Assembly: GCA_030608385.1 (NCBI GenBank)
Contig: JAUWEG010000013.1
Coordinates: 1 to 39,726 of the forward strand
Direction: 5' to 3'
Origin: Candidatus Heimdallarchaeota archaeon
GTDB taxonomy: Archaea > Asgardarchaeota > Heimdallarchaeia > Heimdallarchaeales > Heimdallarchaeaceae
Length of the DNA stretch: 39,726 nt
Shown: in pieces, positions 1 to 8,765 of the stretch
Layout: every line of letters begins with the position of its first letter
How positions within the stretch are numbered: the stretch's first letter is position 1
Notes under the pieces: generated by a model
What the model was told of the DNA's origin: nothing
The model's input: only the letters and a program-made list of their open reading frames with translations
The model's database searches: none
Program-made: the position numbers and the translations under genes

Positions 1-1
1 T

Positions 2-889
2 TTGGAAAATATTGCTGTTTCGACTTCTGACGAGCTGATTAGAAAGGTTGAAATTAGTAAGAAGGATGCGAAAAAAGTAATAGAAGCTGCACAAAACGAA
101 CTAGGAATCCAACCAGTTACAGCTTTACAATTTCTAGAAGCAGAAGGTAAAAGGGGTAAAATCACCACTTCATCCTCAGAATTTGATGGAATACTAGGAG
201 GAGGGATCTGGACACAAGAACTGACTGAAGTAGCAGGTGGATTTGGTTCAGGCAAAACTCAACTATGTTTTCAACTATGTATTAATGTTCAACTTCCTTT
301 TGATGAAGGAGGATTGGAAGGAAATGCATTCTTTATTGATACTGAGAGAACTTTTTCTCCGAAAAGAATTGTTGAAATGGCAACTTATCGAGGATTGGAA
401 GTAGAGGAAATCCTTGAAAATATCTATATAAATCCTGCACTTAATACACATCATCTCTTTAGTATAGTTGATACTCTTGATGAGATAATTCAAAAAAAGA
501 ACATTAAACTGCTTATAGTTGATTCTTTTGCTTCCCATTTCAGATCTGAATATATAGGTAAAGAGAGATTAGTTGAGAGACAACAAAGAATTATGCAAAT
601 TGCAGAAGAGCTGATTGCATTAGCAGTAAAATATGATCTTGCAGTTGTAGTAACTAATCAGATTATTGCGAATATTGAAGAGTTTCTTTTTGGAAGTCCT
701 GAAGAACCTGCTCTGGGTTTTGCGTGGGCTCATAGACCTCAACAAAGAATATTTTTGAGAAAATCAAGGGGAAGCTCAAGAATAGCAAGACTATTTGATA
801 GTTCTAGAATGCCTGAAAGAGAGGCATTATTCTATGTCACAGAAAGTGGATTAACTGACGCACCATTTTCTTCAGATTTCTATTCGTAA
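2..889 (+). CDS. radA: DNA repair and recombination protein RadA (5'-truncated by window edge)
   Basis: Archaeal RecA/Rad51-family recombinase, which forms filaments on single-stranded DNA and drives ATP-dependent strand exchange. The first residues in view match the end of the N-terminal helix-hairpin-helix domain of RadA, so the gene begins upstream of the window and the TTG at base 2 is only the first readable codon. Numbering from there, Walker A is GGFGSGKTQ at about 79-87 (the usual RadA form is GEFGSGKTQ, so Glu is replaced by Gly), Walker B is LLIVD at 170-174, and the SHFRSEY and ERQQ motifs follow at 178-195. The VVTNQ strand and the C-terminal RIARLFDS segment are intact. The usual GGH-x-LAH loop reads LGFAWAH, a mild divergence. 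It is convergent with rps25e. The family call is secure; a RadB or RadC-like paralogue is less likely because the SHFR/ERQQ region is full-length. Confidence 0.9.
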   Translation: MENIAVSTSDELIRKVEISKKDAKKVIEAAQNELGIQPVTALQFLEAEGKRGKITTSSSEFDGILGGGIWTQELTEVAGGFGSGKTQLCFQLCINVQLPFDEGGLEGNAFFIDTERTFSPKRIVEMATYRGLEVEEILENIYINPALNTHHLFSIVDTLDEIIQKKNIKLLIVDSFASHFRSEYIGKERLVERQQRIMQIAEELIALAVKYDLAVVVTNQIIANIEEFLFGSPEEPALGFAWAHRPQQRIFLRKSRGSSRIARLFDSSRMPEREALFYVTESGLTDAPFSSDFYS

Positions 890-955
890 ACATTAGTAAA
901 AAACAATGATTACAGCAACAAGATGTTAAAATGGAATTATAAGTAAGGATGGGAT

Positions 956-1258
956 TTAGCTACTTTCTGTAGCCTTAGCTGAGGTTGCTGAATATACTTT
1001 AGTTCTTCTTGAAGCAACAATCAGTTCAATAATTTTGTTTTCTTCAGCTTCACGCAAGAATTTCTTTGCTGTGCTTACTCTGATATTGAATTTATCAGAC
1101 AAATAAGCAGGAGTAATCCCCTTAGCTCTTCGAATTTCTGCATCTATTTTCTTCTTTGTTGCTTCATCAGGAATAAGATCGCGAATTGTGGGAATGAATT
1201 CCACTACGAGACCAAATTTTTTCTTCTTTCTGATTACTTTTCTTTCTCGTGAAGACAT
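956..1258 (-). CDS. rps25e: 30S ribosomal protein S25e
   Basis: Small-subunit ribosomal protein found in archaea and eukaryotes but not bacteria. The 100-residue product has a basic N-terminal tail (RKVIRKKKKFG) followed by the winged-helix core, recognisable by ITPAYLSDKFNI and then LREAEENKIIELI and the final strand KVYSAT. Length fits archaeal S25e. It is a single gene facing radA, with a TATA-like element about 33 bp upstream and almost no leader. The Ala/Ser-rich C-terminal tail is slightly longer than usual. Another small winged-helix regulator is possible in principle, but the pattern of conserved positions fits S25e. Confidence 0.85.
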   Translation of the reverse strand: MSSRERKVIRKKKKFGLVVEFIPTIRDLIPDEATKKKIDAEIRRAKGITPAYLSDKFNIRVSTAKKFLREAEENKIIELIVASRRTKVYSATSAKATESS

Positions 1259-1286
1259 TTCTCTCGTTTTTGCGTTTATGTGCTGA

Positions 1287-1296
1287 CTTTTAAGTT
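1287..1296 (-). promoter_or_regulatory. Candidate TATA box for rps25e
   Basis: On the minus strand the sequence reads AACTTAAAAG. Its centre is about 33 bp before the S25e start codon, as in several other genes here, which implies a leader of only a few bases. No experimental start site is known. Confidence 0.4.
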
Positions 1297-1409
1297 ATTC
1301 GATTGAATTGTTTTTGTGGTCTGCATATCGAAGAGGGAATACTGAAACATCCCCCTAAGATTCTTTTCATTAACCACAACTTTGATAATATTCTCTATCA
1401 AGCTTTCTT

Positions 1410-2405
1410 ATGGATAAGCTGGAAATCCTTTTACAAACCTTCAAAGGACTAAATGATGAATATCCTCTTTTCAGTCTATGGAAGCATTTTCCGAATATTG
1501 ACAGAGATCCTTATCAGCTTGCTGAAACTCATGTAGAGTTCTATAATAAGCACAAATTTGACTTAATGAAAATATCTCCTCATGGTAGATTTCCTGTTGT
1601 TGATTATGGATGTGTTATTGCAAAGGATTATGATCCCATTACAGGAAGTACAAGCTGTGAAAAATGCTGTATCGCTACTGTTGAAGACTGGGAATCATTA
1701 GAACCCATAGATGTTGGAGAAGGGGAACTGGGTAAGCAACTAAAAACTGTTGAGCTAATCAGCAAGGATTTAGAGAGTTTGCCAAAAATGATGACTTTGT
1801 TTTCACCCTTAATGGTTGCTTCAAAAATGGACTGTGATTTAGTTTCAAACATACATCAGAAACCAAACACAATAAGAGAATCTCTATTTACAATAACCGA
1901 GGATATTATTGAATTTGCGAATGCATCAATTGATGCAGGTGCAGAAGGGATTTTTCTAGCATCTCAACACTTTAGAAAAACAGATTTAACATGGGAAGAA
2001 GTGTTAAAGTTTGAAATACCATTTATAAAGAAATTATTATCAAAAATAAGGAATAAGGCTGAGTTCATTGTAATGCACGTCCATGGACAGGATATACGTT
2101 TCAAAGAAGCAGCTGAATTGATAGAAGTTGATGCTTTAAATTGGCATGACAGATTGACATGGCCTAGTATAGAGGAAGCAGCTAACATATTCCCAAAAGG
2201 ATTACTTGCTGGTATTGATGAAACGAGAACTTTAGTAGATGGAAAACCTGATGATATTAAAAATAATATCCTTGATGCGCTTAAAAAATCAACAGAGAAT
2301 GATAATAGAGTTATTATTGCACCAGGATGTGTAATTCCCATAACTGCTCCAGACGAAAATATCGAAATTATTTCCCAAACAGTTAAAAAAACTAGAAGAG
2401 GATAG
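1410..2405 (+). CDS. Uroporphyrinogen decarboxylase (UROD)-superfamily protein, possible corrinoid methyltransferase relative
   Basis: The 331-residue product has the TIM-barrel pattern of the UROD/MtaA superfamily: FSLWKHFP at 21-28 where true UROD has its N-terminal PxWxMRQAGR motif, LNWHDR at 243-248, LAGID at 266-270 and APGCVIP at 304-310. The HemE arginine motif is absent. Instead there is HVH at 223-225 and a cysteine at 307. Methylcobamide:CoM methyltransferases (MtaA/MtbA) bind zinc through HxC and a distal Cys at comparable spacing, so a metal-dependent methyl-transfer role is more plausible than heme synthesis. No heme genes are nearby. The next gene starts 6 bp downstream, so they are probably co-transcribed. 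The substrate cannot be told from sequence. Confidence 0.75.
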   Translation: MDKLEILLQTFKGLNDEYPLFSLWKHFPNIDRDPYQLAETHVEFYNKHKFDLMKISPHGRFPVVDYGCVIAKDYDPITGSTSCEKCCIATVEDWESLEPIDVGEGELGKQLKTVELISKDLESLPKMMTLFSPLMVASKMDCDLVSNIHQKPNTIRESLFTITEDIIEFANASIDAGAEGIFLASQHFRKTDLTWEEVLKFEIPFIKKLLSKIRNKAEFIVMHVHGQDIRFKEAAELIEVDALNWHDRLTWPSIEEAANIFPKGLLAGIDETRTLVDGKPDDIKNNILDALKKSTENDNRVIIAPGCVIPITAPDENIEIISQTVKKTRRG

Positions 2406-2411
2406 AGAACG

Positions 2412-3074
2412 ATGAGTATTGAAAAAAAAGAAGAAGAGATTATTATTGCTAAACAAGCAACTAGATTCGGGTGGAAAGATTTTATCCTCAACCTTCTTTT
2501 TAGCTTGATTATGATATCAAGTTTTGTTGTTTTTGTTATTTGGGATACCCCCGCCAGCGACGATATTACAGATTGGTTACTAAGAATTTCAGTTACTTTA
2601 CTTCCTCTGTTTATTTTTGTAAATAGAACAATTAAGGAATTTTTCTATACTAAAGACTTCATCAAAATCGTAGGTGTAGAAATACATTATCGTTCAACAC
2701 CGCTTCTGATGACTGGATATAGGACAAAGAAAGGAAAAATACTAGTTAAAGAAGTAAGAAGATATGGTTTGTCACGCATTCCCAGAAAACTATCATTGGA
2801 TATGTGGAGAAAATATAGAAATAAAGCTATGCTTGTGATACAACTACGAAGTGGAAAAGAGTTTTTTATTGGTGAGTTCATTTCTAATGAAGATCTATCA
2901 GAAATCATTCTTCACATCAAACATATGCACCCAAAGGCAAAGTATTCTTCAAACTTAAGAGAAGAAATTCCTGAATTAGCAAAGAAGGAGAAGGAATTAA
3001 TAAAATCTAAGAAAGTTAAGAAGATAGAGGATTTCGATGATGAACCTGAGGGCACAGGATATAGAAAACGATGA
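2412..3074 (+). CDS. Membrane protein with two N-terminal helices and a cytosolic C-terminal domain, function unknown
   Basis: I do not recognise this 220-residue protein. It has two hydrophobic segments at about residues 18-44 and 50-68, then a soluble basic region rich in beta-type sequence (for example VEIHYRSTPLLMTG and MLVIQLRSGKEFFIG), and ends in a charged Lys/Glu tail. Two membrane helices followed by a compact beta domain is reminiscent of bacterial-PH-like membrane proteins, but that comparison is only structural impression. It follows the UROD-family gene by 6 bp and precedes the MfnF-like gene by 47 bp, so it may belong to the same transcript. Confidence 0.65.
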   Translation: MSIEKKEEEIIIAKQATRFGWKDFILNLLFSLIMISSFVVFVIWDTPASDDITDWLLRISVTLLPLFIFVNRTIKEFFYTKDFIKIVGVEIHYRSTPLLMTGYRTKKGKILVKEVRRYGLSRIPRKLSLDMWRKYRNKAMLVIQLRSGKEFFIGEFISNEDLSEIILHIKHMHPKAKYSSNLREEIPELAKKEKELIKSKKVKKIEDFDDEPEGTGYRKR

Positions 3075-3121
3075 GAAGAATATCCTAGCTTTTATTAATG
3101 AAATTCACAGATTGTAAATAG

Positions 3122-4186
3122 ATGACAACTAACAAATCATCAAGCTTTACTAGTGATAAAAGAAATATTGCGGTATTAGATTTTGGAGTTACATCACTTA
3201 AAATAGTAATAGTTGACCCTACTCATCCAGAAGAACCTTTCCATTCCCAAAGAATTTATTTACCATTAAGAACTAGAAAAGAGGAAGTCGAAGGAGATCT
3301 AAAGACTATTCTACGATCCTATGCTGATTATAATATCCGAAAGTTCATTTTAACTACAACTAATCCTCTTTTTTCTTCAGCAAAAGAAACTGTGGAATTC
3401 ATTATTAATGCAGTTACTAAATTTATACAACCTTCGAATATTGTTCTTTATACACATGGTGAAGAATTTGTATCTATTCAACAAGCTTTGGAAAATCCTT
3501 CTAAAGTGGTTTCAGTAGGATGGAAGGCACTTGGAATAGGATTATGGAAAATGATAAAGCAGGAAGGTTTGGTAGTTGATTTTTCAACAAGAACTACAAG
3601 TTTCATTCCTATTCGAGAAGGAAAAATACTTTCCAACTCTAAAAACGACCATGATCGATTGAAGAACGATGAATTGGTTTTTTTGGGATTGATGGAAACA
3701 AATGTAGCTTTTATCAATCCTATTTTCGAGTATAGTGGAGAAACATATAATCTCCCATTTGAAACTCACGCGATAACTGCGGACATTTTTACAATAACAG
3801 GAGATATACGACCATCTGATTATATTACAAATACACCTGACAAAAAAGCAAAATTCAAAGAAGATGCCTCGAATAGATTAAAGAGCATGTTTTGTATTGT
3901 TGATGAATTTGTAGATGAACTAGACTTAATCAAGATTGCTCATTTATTAAAGGTGAGAATGTTTGAAAAAATCAATCAGATAATAAAAAAGAAGATGGAA
4001 GAATATCAACTGAATAAAATTATTGTCACAGGAATTGGGGCGAATATTCTTTATCAATATCTATTGGAGAAGAATAAATATAGCGATTTATGTAGAGCAA
4101 CAGATATTATTAAAACAGCAGAAATAAATCCTTCTTTTAGTTTAGCTTACATTTATGCTTCCAAAAAGATGATGACAAATGACTGA
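3122..4186 (+). CDS. MfnF-like ASKHA-fold protein (hydantoinase A/oxoprolinase-related)
   Basis: The 354-residue product follows the pattern of the family that includes MfnF, the archaeal enzyme that couples the two halves of the methanofuran core. Shared marks are LDFGVTS at 19-25 (phosphate-1 strand), LPLR at 47-50, VVDFSTRTTSFIPI at 151-164, ELVFLGLMETNV at 184-195, HAITADIFTITGDI at 216-229 and a C-terminal GIGAN glycine turn. The second phosphate-binding motif is usually DIGSTTTD; here it reads DFSTRTTS, so the final Asp and the first Gly are lost and catalysis may differ. The gene overlaps the following V4R gene by 8 bp (ATGACTGA), so the two are translationally coupled. A true methanofuran role is inference. 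Confidence 0.65.
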   Translation: MTTNKSSSFTSDKRNIAVLDFGVTSLKIVIVDPTHPEEPFHSQRIYLPLRTRKEEVEGDLKTILRSYADYNIRKFILTTTNPLFSSAKETVEFIINAVTKFIQPSNIVLYTHGEEFVSIQQALENPSKVVSVGWKALGIGLWKMIKQEGLVVDFSTRTTSFIPIREGKILSNSKNDHDRLKNDELVFLGLMETNVAFINPIFEYSGETYNLPFETHAITADIFTITGDIRPSDYITNTPDKKAKFKEDASNRLKSMFCIVDEFVDELDLIKIAHLLKVRMFEKINQIIKKKMEEYQLNKIIVTGIGANILYQYLLEKNKYSDLCRATDIIKTAEINPSFSLAYIYASKKMMTND

Positions 4187-5429
4187 AAGAGTAGATCTAA
4201 GAAATAGGATTAACGTAATGTTATTTCACTTTGATCAAAGATTAGGACCTAGACTACTGTTCAATGTAGCTGAAATACAAGACCCGAGAATAACTGCTTC
4301 CCTAACAAGACTTATGGATTTTAATTTTCTTCAAGAAATGAAAGCAATAGTCAATGCAATGGCAAATGTTGTTTATTCAAGTATGTTTTTCTCAATACCA
4401 AATCCAATGGCAAGGGGCGGAGTTGAACAATTCATGATTTCATTTGTGATTTTTGATCCAACAATTACGGAATATCTTACAATATCATCACTCGAAGAGG
4501 AAATGTCAAAAACAATCAGCAAACTCATGATGCTTTCTGAGATGTTTATTATTATAACATATTCTAATCCTATTTTAGATGATTTTCCCGAAATTGAAAA
4601 TTGCTTGAATGCATTAAGAGACAATGCAATAAACATTTTTCAAGACATATTCTATGGGCAATTTGAAGGCGCTAAAGACGCAACCTCTCAAATTCTCGGG
4701 AAAATAGGCTATGAAGCAGGAAAACAAGTTATACAACAAGTTAATGAAGGGGAATTTGAAAATTTAAGGTCCTATTTGGATGCAATAGTACAATCTCCAA
4801 TAATTTCTAGATGGGGAAATATCAACATACTTCATTTTGATCCAGCAGAGAAGGTAGCAACAGTCTCACTTGATAGTTCTATTTGGACAGAATCTTTAGG
4901 AGTAATTGCTACAAAGACCTGTGCTTTTGTTGAAGGCATGCTTGAAGCAGTCTTCAGCAAAATTCTAGATGAGCATATCATCTGTGATGAGATGAGATGT
5001 GCTTCTGAATATAGTTATGTAAAGGATTGTATTTTTCAAATAGCTCCAGGTGGATCAAATAGAGAAATCACTTCTCATAGAGAAGATCAAACAATCAGGG
5101 AAATGGCTATAGAAGATAGAGAAAAAACAATAGAACACATCAGAGAGGATATAGGAGAACAGTTCTATTATGAATTTGATCCAATGATAAGACTAATTCA
5201 ATTGTTTAACAAAGCACCATTCATATCCGATCATTTTATTCAAGAAACAGAAGAAGAGGTTAAGTTTCTTGTTGTTTGCAATTATTGGAGATACCCAAAT
5301 GACGTAATCTGTAATTCTTGTGAAAAGTGGATTAAAGATTCAAGCAAAGTTCCAATTAACTTGCTTAAGAGTAAACATAGAATATGCGAAATAACATATG
5401 AAACAGAAGAAGGTGAAAAAACCTCTTAA
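4179..5429 (+). CDS. V4R (TRAPP-fold) domain protein with longin-like N-terminus
   Basis: The 416-residue protein has an N-terminal part (about 10-130) starting with NVMLFHFDQRLGPRLLF, a beta-hairpin pattern typical of longin/roadblock-type domains. Then comes a V4R domain at about 165-290 with the conserved TCAFVEGMLEAVF helix (Cys248) and the paired cysteine region CDEMRC...VKDCIFQI. V4R shares its fold with the Bet3 family of TRAPP vesicle-tethering subunits and is used elsewhere in archaea as a small-molecule sensor. A C-terminal tail (about 350-400) carries CNYW, CNSC and RIC, which could bind metal. It is coupled to the MfnF-like gene by an 8-bp overlap. Whether it senses a ligand or scaffolds a membrane complex is open. 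Confidence 0.65.
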   Translation: MTERVDLRNRINVMLFHFDQRLGPRLLFNVAEIQDPRITASLTRLMDFNFLQEMKAIVNAMANVVYSSMFFSIPNPMARGGVEQFMISFVIFDPTITEYLTISSLEEEMSKTISKLMMLSEMFIIITYSNPILDDFPEIENCLNALRDNAINIFQDIFYGQFEGAKDATSQILGKIGYEAGKQVIQQVNEGEFENLRSYLDAIVQSPIISRWGNINILHFDPAEKVATVSLDSSIWTESLGVIATKTCAFVEGMLEAVFSKILDEHIICDEMRCASEYSYVKDCIFQIAPGGSNREITSHREDQTIREMAIEDREKTIEHIREDIGEQFYYEFDPMIRLIQLFNKAPFISDHFIQETEEEVKFLVVCNYWRYPNDVICNSCEKWIKDSSKVPINLLKSKHRICEITYETEEGEKTS

Positions 5430-5444
5430 AGCGACTAAAGGAAC

Positions 5445-5882
5445 CTATTCATTCAAAATTCTTTTTGCATAATCATAAATCAATATATCATCACAAGCAT
5501 AAGAGGGAACAAATTTCTCTGCTCTCTCAATCCATAGGGCTAGAAGCTCCTTATCAACTTGTTTCATAGTTATTAGAGTATTCAAAACTTTACTAGGTAG
5601 TCTAGCAGCTAACAGAGGATTATCATTTACTTCCCAAGCAAGTGAATAATATCCAATCGCTACATCTACTTCATCCTTAATTATATGTAGTGTTCCTAGA
5701 TAAAAGTAGGATAATGAAGAGAGAGGAGAAGTTAGTGATAATTCCTGAAAGAAACGAAGAGCTGAATCAATATCACCTCGTTGAATTATATCTAACCCAA
5801 GGTTTACCAACTTTTGATATTCAAAATCATATAGACCAACAAAATTCTTAGATGTTGTTTCTTGTTTTTCGAGATTAAACAT
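5445..5882 (-). CDS. Small TPR-repeat protein
   Basis: This 145-residue helical protein has tetratricopeptide-like repeats: LGLDIIQRGDIDSALRFFQE (about 32-51) and a second at about 60-85 with YFYLGTLHI...VAIGYYSLAWE, followed by weaker helices. TPR proteins act as protein-protein scaffolds. No enzymatic domain is present. It is convergent with the V4R gene (15 bp gap). A TATA box on the minus strand at about 5914-5922 sits roughly 36 bp before the start, so it has its own promoter and a short leader. The partner is unknown. Confidence 0.65.
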   Translation of the reverse strand: MFNLEKQETTSKNFVGLYDFEYQKLVNLGLDIIQRGDIDSALRFFQELSLTSPLSSLSYFYLGTLHIIKDEVDVAIGYYSLAWEVNDNPLLAARLPSKVLNTLITMKQVDKELLALWIERAEKFVPSYACDDILIYDYAKRILNE

Positions 5883-5913
5883 GATTACTTTCGATAGAGA
5901 GTCTAGAAGTTCA

Positions 5914-5922
5914 CTATATAAG
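5914..5922 (-). promoter_or_regulatory. Candidate TATA box for the TPR gene
   Basis: The minus strand reads CTTATATAG about 36 bp before the TPR-protein start, at the usual archaeal distance from a start site with a short leader. Confidence 0.45.
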
Positions 5923-5947
5923 CACCAAAGAAATTTGTTGTCAGTTC

Positions 5948-5991
5948 TAGATGAAATAGATATGAACTGTGGTTGTAAAATAGTTCATCTA
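5948..5991. repeat. Overlapping inverted repeats (alternative hairpins)
   Basis: Two perfect inverted repeats share sequence. TAGATGAA (5948-5955) pairs with TTCATCTA (5984-5991), and ATGAACT (5962-5968) pairs with AGTTCAT (5982-5988). Because the right arms overlap, only one hairpin can form at a time. The site lies in the gap between the epimerase stop and the TPR promoter, where it could be a 3' end structure of the epimerase transcript or an operator. Confidence 0.4.
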
Positions 5992-6050
5992 AATTATTTT
6001 GAATCAACTAAATTCAAGATATAAACAACCTAAAGAGTAGAACTAGAGAT

Positions 6051-7052
6051 TTATAATCCCTGCTCTTTTTTGTTTTTCAAATACCAGTTATAAGTTTCTG
6101 TTAGAGCTGTTTCAAATGTTTTGTTACTAGTAACACCCAATATTTTATCTATTTTCTCTGTATTCACAATCCTAGTTTTTCCCATTTGTTTTACTCTATA
6201 TCTATCTAATAGAGGTCTTTTCTTGAAAAGTTTCCATTGTAACTCTCCAAAGAAACCAATGAGCATAGCAATGTTATAATTAAGGTTAAAAGAATTAAGT
6301 TCAGTTTTACAAATCTTAGCTGCTGTTTCAAACAGTTCTCTTTTCGTTATTACAAAACTAGTTTGATTAAATATTTCACCTTTCGCTTGATCAATTTCTT
6401 CCATTTTTATCAAGGAATCTACAACATCATCAACATAACTGTAAGAAAAAACAGGCTTACCTTTATTTATCAAAGGAATTTTTTTATTATTTCCAATTAA
6501 ATTGAATATAGTGGGAATCCAATGATCTCCTGGACCAAAAATGATAGGAGGTCTTAAAGATGAAGCGTTAAAACCAAATTCTTCAGCATACTTGAATACT
6601 TCTTTTTCCCCCAAATATTTACTTTCCCTATATCCTGGGATCAAATCAACTCTATAAGTTTCATCTATAGGATGATCTGGCAAGTTGAAGCCATAAACAC
6701 CTGCTGTAGACATATAGATGAACTTCCTTGAACCAGTTCTAATAAACTCATCAAGCAGATTCTTTGTTCCAATATGATTTATTCTGTAAAAACTAGGCAA
6801 AGGAGAAAGATCACCTACAACAGCTGCTAAATGAATAACTGATTCAACATCATCTAAACATCCTACCAAGCTTTCTTTTGAATCAAGATCCCCAAAGAAG
6901 AAATCTATTTCATACTTATTTAATGTCATACATTTCTCTTTTTCACTGGGAAGAACCAACCCTGATATTCTTTTGTTTGGGTATCTTTTCCTGATTTCCT
7001 TCACTAAATTAGTACCTAGAAAACCAGTTATACCAGTTATGAGTATTGACAT
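6051..7052 (-). CDS. NAD-dependent epimerase/dehydratase (extended SDR)
   Basis: Cytosolic nucleotide-sugar or sterol-type extended short-chain dehydrogenase. The 333-residue length is normal. The Rossmann motif GITGFLG (7-13) binds NAD(P), HLAA occurs at 74-77, STAGVYG is at 115-121, and the catalytic pair is Y141-x3-K145 in YRESKYLGEK. The PPIIFGPGD segment follows (about 168-176), as in the epimerase family. The substrate cannot be assigned; UDP-sugar epimerases, dihydroflavonol reductases and 3-beta-HSD relatives share this layout. The gene downstream on the same strand (TPR) is 168 bp away with its own promoter. The acetyltransferase-like membrane protein lies 86 bp upstream on the same strand, so surface glycan work is possible. 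Confidence 0.8.
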   Translation of the reverse strand: MSILITGITGFLGTNLVKEIRKRYPNKRISGLVLPSEKEKCMTLNKYEIDFFFGDLDSKESLVGCLDDVESVIHLAAVVGDLSPLPSFYRINHIGTKNLLDEFIRTGSRKFIYMSTAGVYGFNLPDHPIDETYRVDLIPGYRESKYLGEKEVFKYAEEFGFNASSLRPPIIFGPGDHWIPTIFNLIGNNKKIPLINKGKPVFSYSYVDDVVDSLIKMEEIDQAKGEIFNQTSFVITKRELFETAAKICKTELNSFNLNYNIAMLIGFFGELQWKLFKKRPLLDRYRVKQMGKTRIVNTEKIDKILGVTSNKTFETALTETYNWYLKNKKEQGL

Positions 7053-7138
7053 TATAAATGGTAGAATCGACTTTCAGATTAAAAATACTTCTACTAGTCA
7101 ATCGTTAACATAAAAAGAGGAAAGAGAAAGAAGAAAAT

Positions 7139-8662
7139 TTATTCTTTCTTGAATATTTTTCGAAGGCCAATAACGATAAGACCTTTCTCTCTTCCAGATA
7201 GTTTCTTGTAATCTATCCATTCTACTTCGTTTAATATTTTCTTGAAATTTAGTTTGTCTGGTTTCTCCTTTGTTGAAAGACTGCTTAATCTTTGAATCAT
7301 CCACTCAAAGCTTAGAACGAAGTTAAATCTAGCCCATATCCAAACAATAAGATCAAAGAATAGAACCGTAATGAAAGCGAGAAGCAGAACCCAGTATTCT
7401 CCACCTTGACCAAATTCATCAGCTAATAAATTGACAGTTTTAAATGCTGGATTAAAGATAGCATATGGAACAAGATGATAGATTTGTAAAACAAAAATGG
7501 ACAAAGAGAGAACACCCCAAATTCTGAAATATTTGACAATAATTCTATTTCCAAATTTCTGAGATTTTCCTCTGAATTCTACAAGCCAGAGAAGAAGAGT
7601 CATCAGTCCTACCTGACTAGCTAAAAGCATGAAGAAAAATGGAAACGTCGGACGTTCAAAATTGATATCAAAGTGCATAAAGGTAGCAGTTATACCCCCT
7701 ATTGCACCCAGAATAATAGTAGTTAGTAAACCCCATAGAGGTAATCTCTTAGGTGGTTTTTCCATTGCTAAAACAATACCGAAACCTACTCCAACAAGGG
7801 AAGTTATTAAATATGGAAACAGAGGGTAGTAATCTCCAGTTAAAACCATCATTAGATACGTTCCAAAACTTGCATTTTCAACTTGCATATCCATACTTGG
7901 CCACGTAAGGTGATATGCATTTTCAGATGCAGATGAAGGAATAAGCCAGTTTATCTGTTCTGAAGCATACCATAAGAAAGGAGTAGTAACAGTTATAACA
8001 ACAATTAACCCTAGAATAATAAACAAATTCCTTTTCACTTTCTTATATCCATTATTTCTATTTAAGAAGAAAAGAACAATAGCAATAATTATCATAAGAT
8101 AACCTATTATTTGAAGGGCTTCCATACGGAAGATTTGAGTCCAGATCTTTGACACTATATTTGAATCTGCCAAAAGAGCATATTGTTCTAAAGACTCCAC
8201 TCCTTCTAAGTTGGAAATCCAAGTAGAAGCCATGAAAGGTATTTTCGTTTTAATTAGAGTTCCGAAATAGCCATAATAACCAAAAGATTCAGCTATAAAA
8301 CCTGCAATAAGAATCCCAAAACCAGTCAGAATCTGTTTAAGAAAGACTCTAGATGTAGCATCACCTCTTGAAACTCTTTTTACAAAAGAAACAGTATTTA
8401 CTACCCCTGAAACAAGGATAAAGATTCCTACCCAATTACCAAAAAATCCCGAAAAGAGGATAAAGATGGCAAAAAAGGGATTAGTAATTTGAAAAATATT
8501 TTCGATCCCTGCTTCAAAAACCCAGTCATAATTATACTTATGATTGAAAACATGAAGGAAGACCATCATCCAAATAGCCAAACCCCTAAGGAAGTCAATA
8601 GAAGCAATCCGTTTCATTCTTTTAGAAGAATTTACATCTTCATTTTTTAAATCGGTGCTCAT
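7139..8662 (-). CDS. Heparan-alpha-glucosaminide N-acetyltransferase-like membrane protein (DUF1624-type)
   Basis: This 507-residue integral membrane protein has about ten hydrophobic segments. It begins with RIASIDFLRGLAIWMMVFLH (about 18-37), the signature of the heparan-alpha-glucosaminide acetyltransferase/DUF1624 catalytic domain family, where a His in the first helix is implicated in moving an acyl group across the membrane. The C-terminal part has WARFNF and ends in a Lys-rich tail. In prokaryotes such proteins are thought to acylate surface sugars, but substrates are mostly unknown. It is followed on the same strand by the epimerase. An A-rich tract at 8745-8758 probably ends the preceding fhs transcript, so this gene may be transcribed separately. 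Confidence 0.7.
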   Translation of the reverse strand: MSTDLKNEDVNSSKRMKRIASIDFLRGLAIWMMVFLHVFNHKYNYDWVFEAGIENIFQITNPFFAIFILFSGFFGNWVGIFILVSGVVNTVSFVKRVSRGDATSRVFLKQILTGFGILIAGFIAESFGYYGYFGTLIKTKIPFMASTWISNLEGVESLEQYALLADSNIVSKIWTQIFRMEALQIIGYLMIIIAIVLFFLNRNNGYKKVKRNLFIILGLIVVITVTTPFLWYASEQINWLIPSSASENAYHLTWPSMDMQVENASFGTYLMMVLTGDYYPLFPYLITSLVGVGFGIVLAMEKPPKRLPLWGLLTTIILGAIGGITATFMHFDINFERPTFPFFFMLLASQVGLMTLLLWLVEFRGKSQKFGNRIIVKYFRIWGVLSLSIFVLQIYHLVPYAIFNPAFKTVNLLADEFGQGGEYWVLLLAFITVLFFDLIVWIWARFNFVLSFEWMIQRLSSLSTKEKPDKLNFKKILNEVEWIDYKKLSGREKGLIVIGLRKIFKKE

Positions 8663-8744
8663 TTTAACTACATCAAGAATTATAGGAGAAAAACCAGTCT
8701 GTAACTATAAAAGTCTAACCCAAAATAATTGGGATTGAATTCCT

Positions 8745-8758
8745 AAAAAAATTAAAAA
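8745..8758 (-). terminator. T-rich terminator after fhs
   Basis: On the minus strand the bases after the fhs stop contain two T runs (5 and 7), the usual intrinsic termination signal in archaea. Confidence 0.4.
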
Positions 8759-8765
8759 GTAGGGC

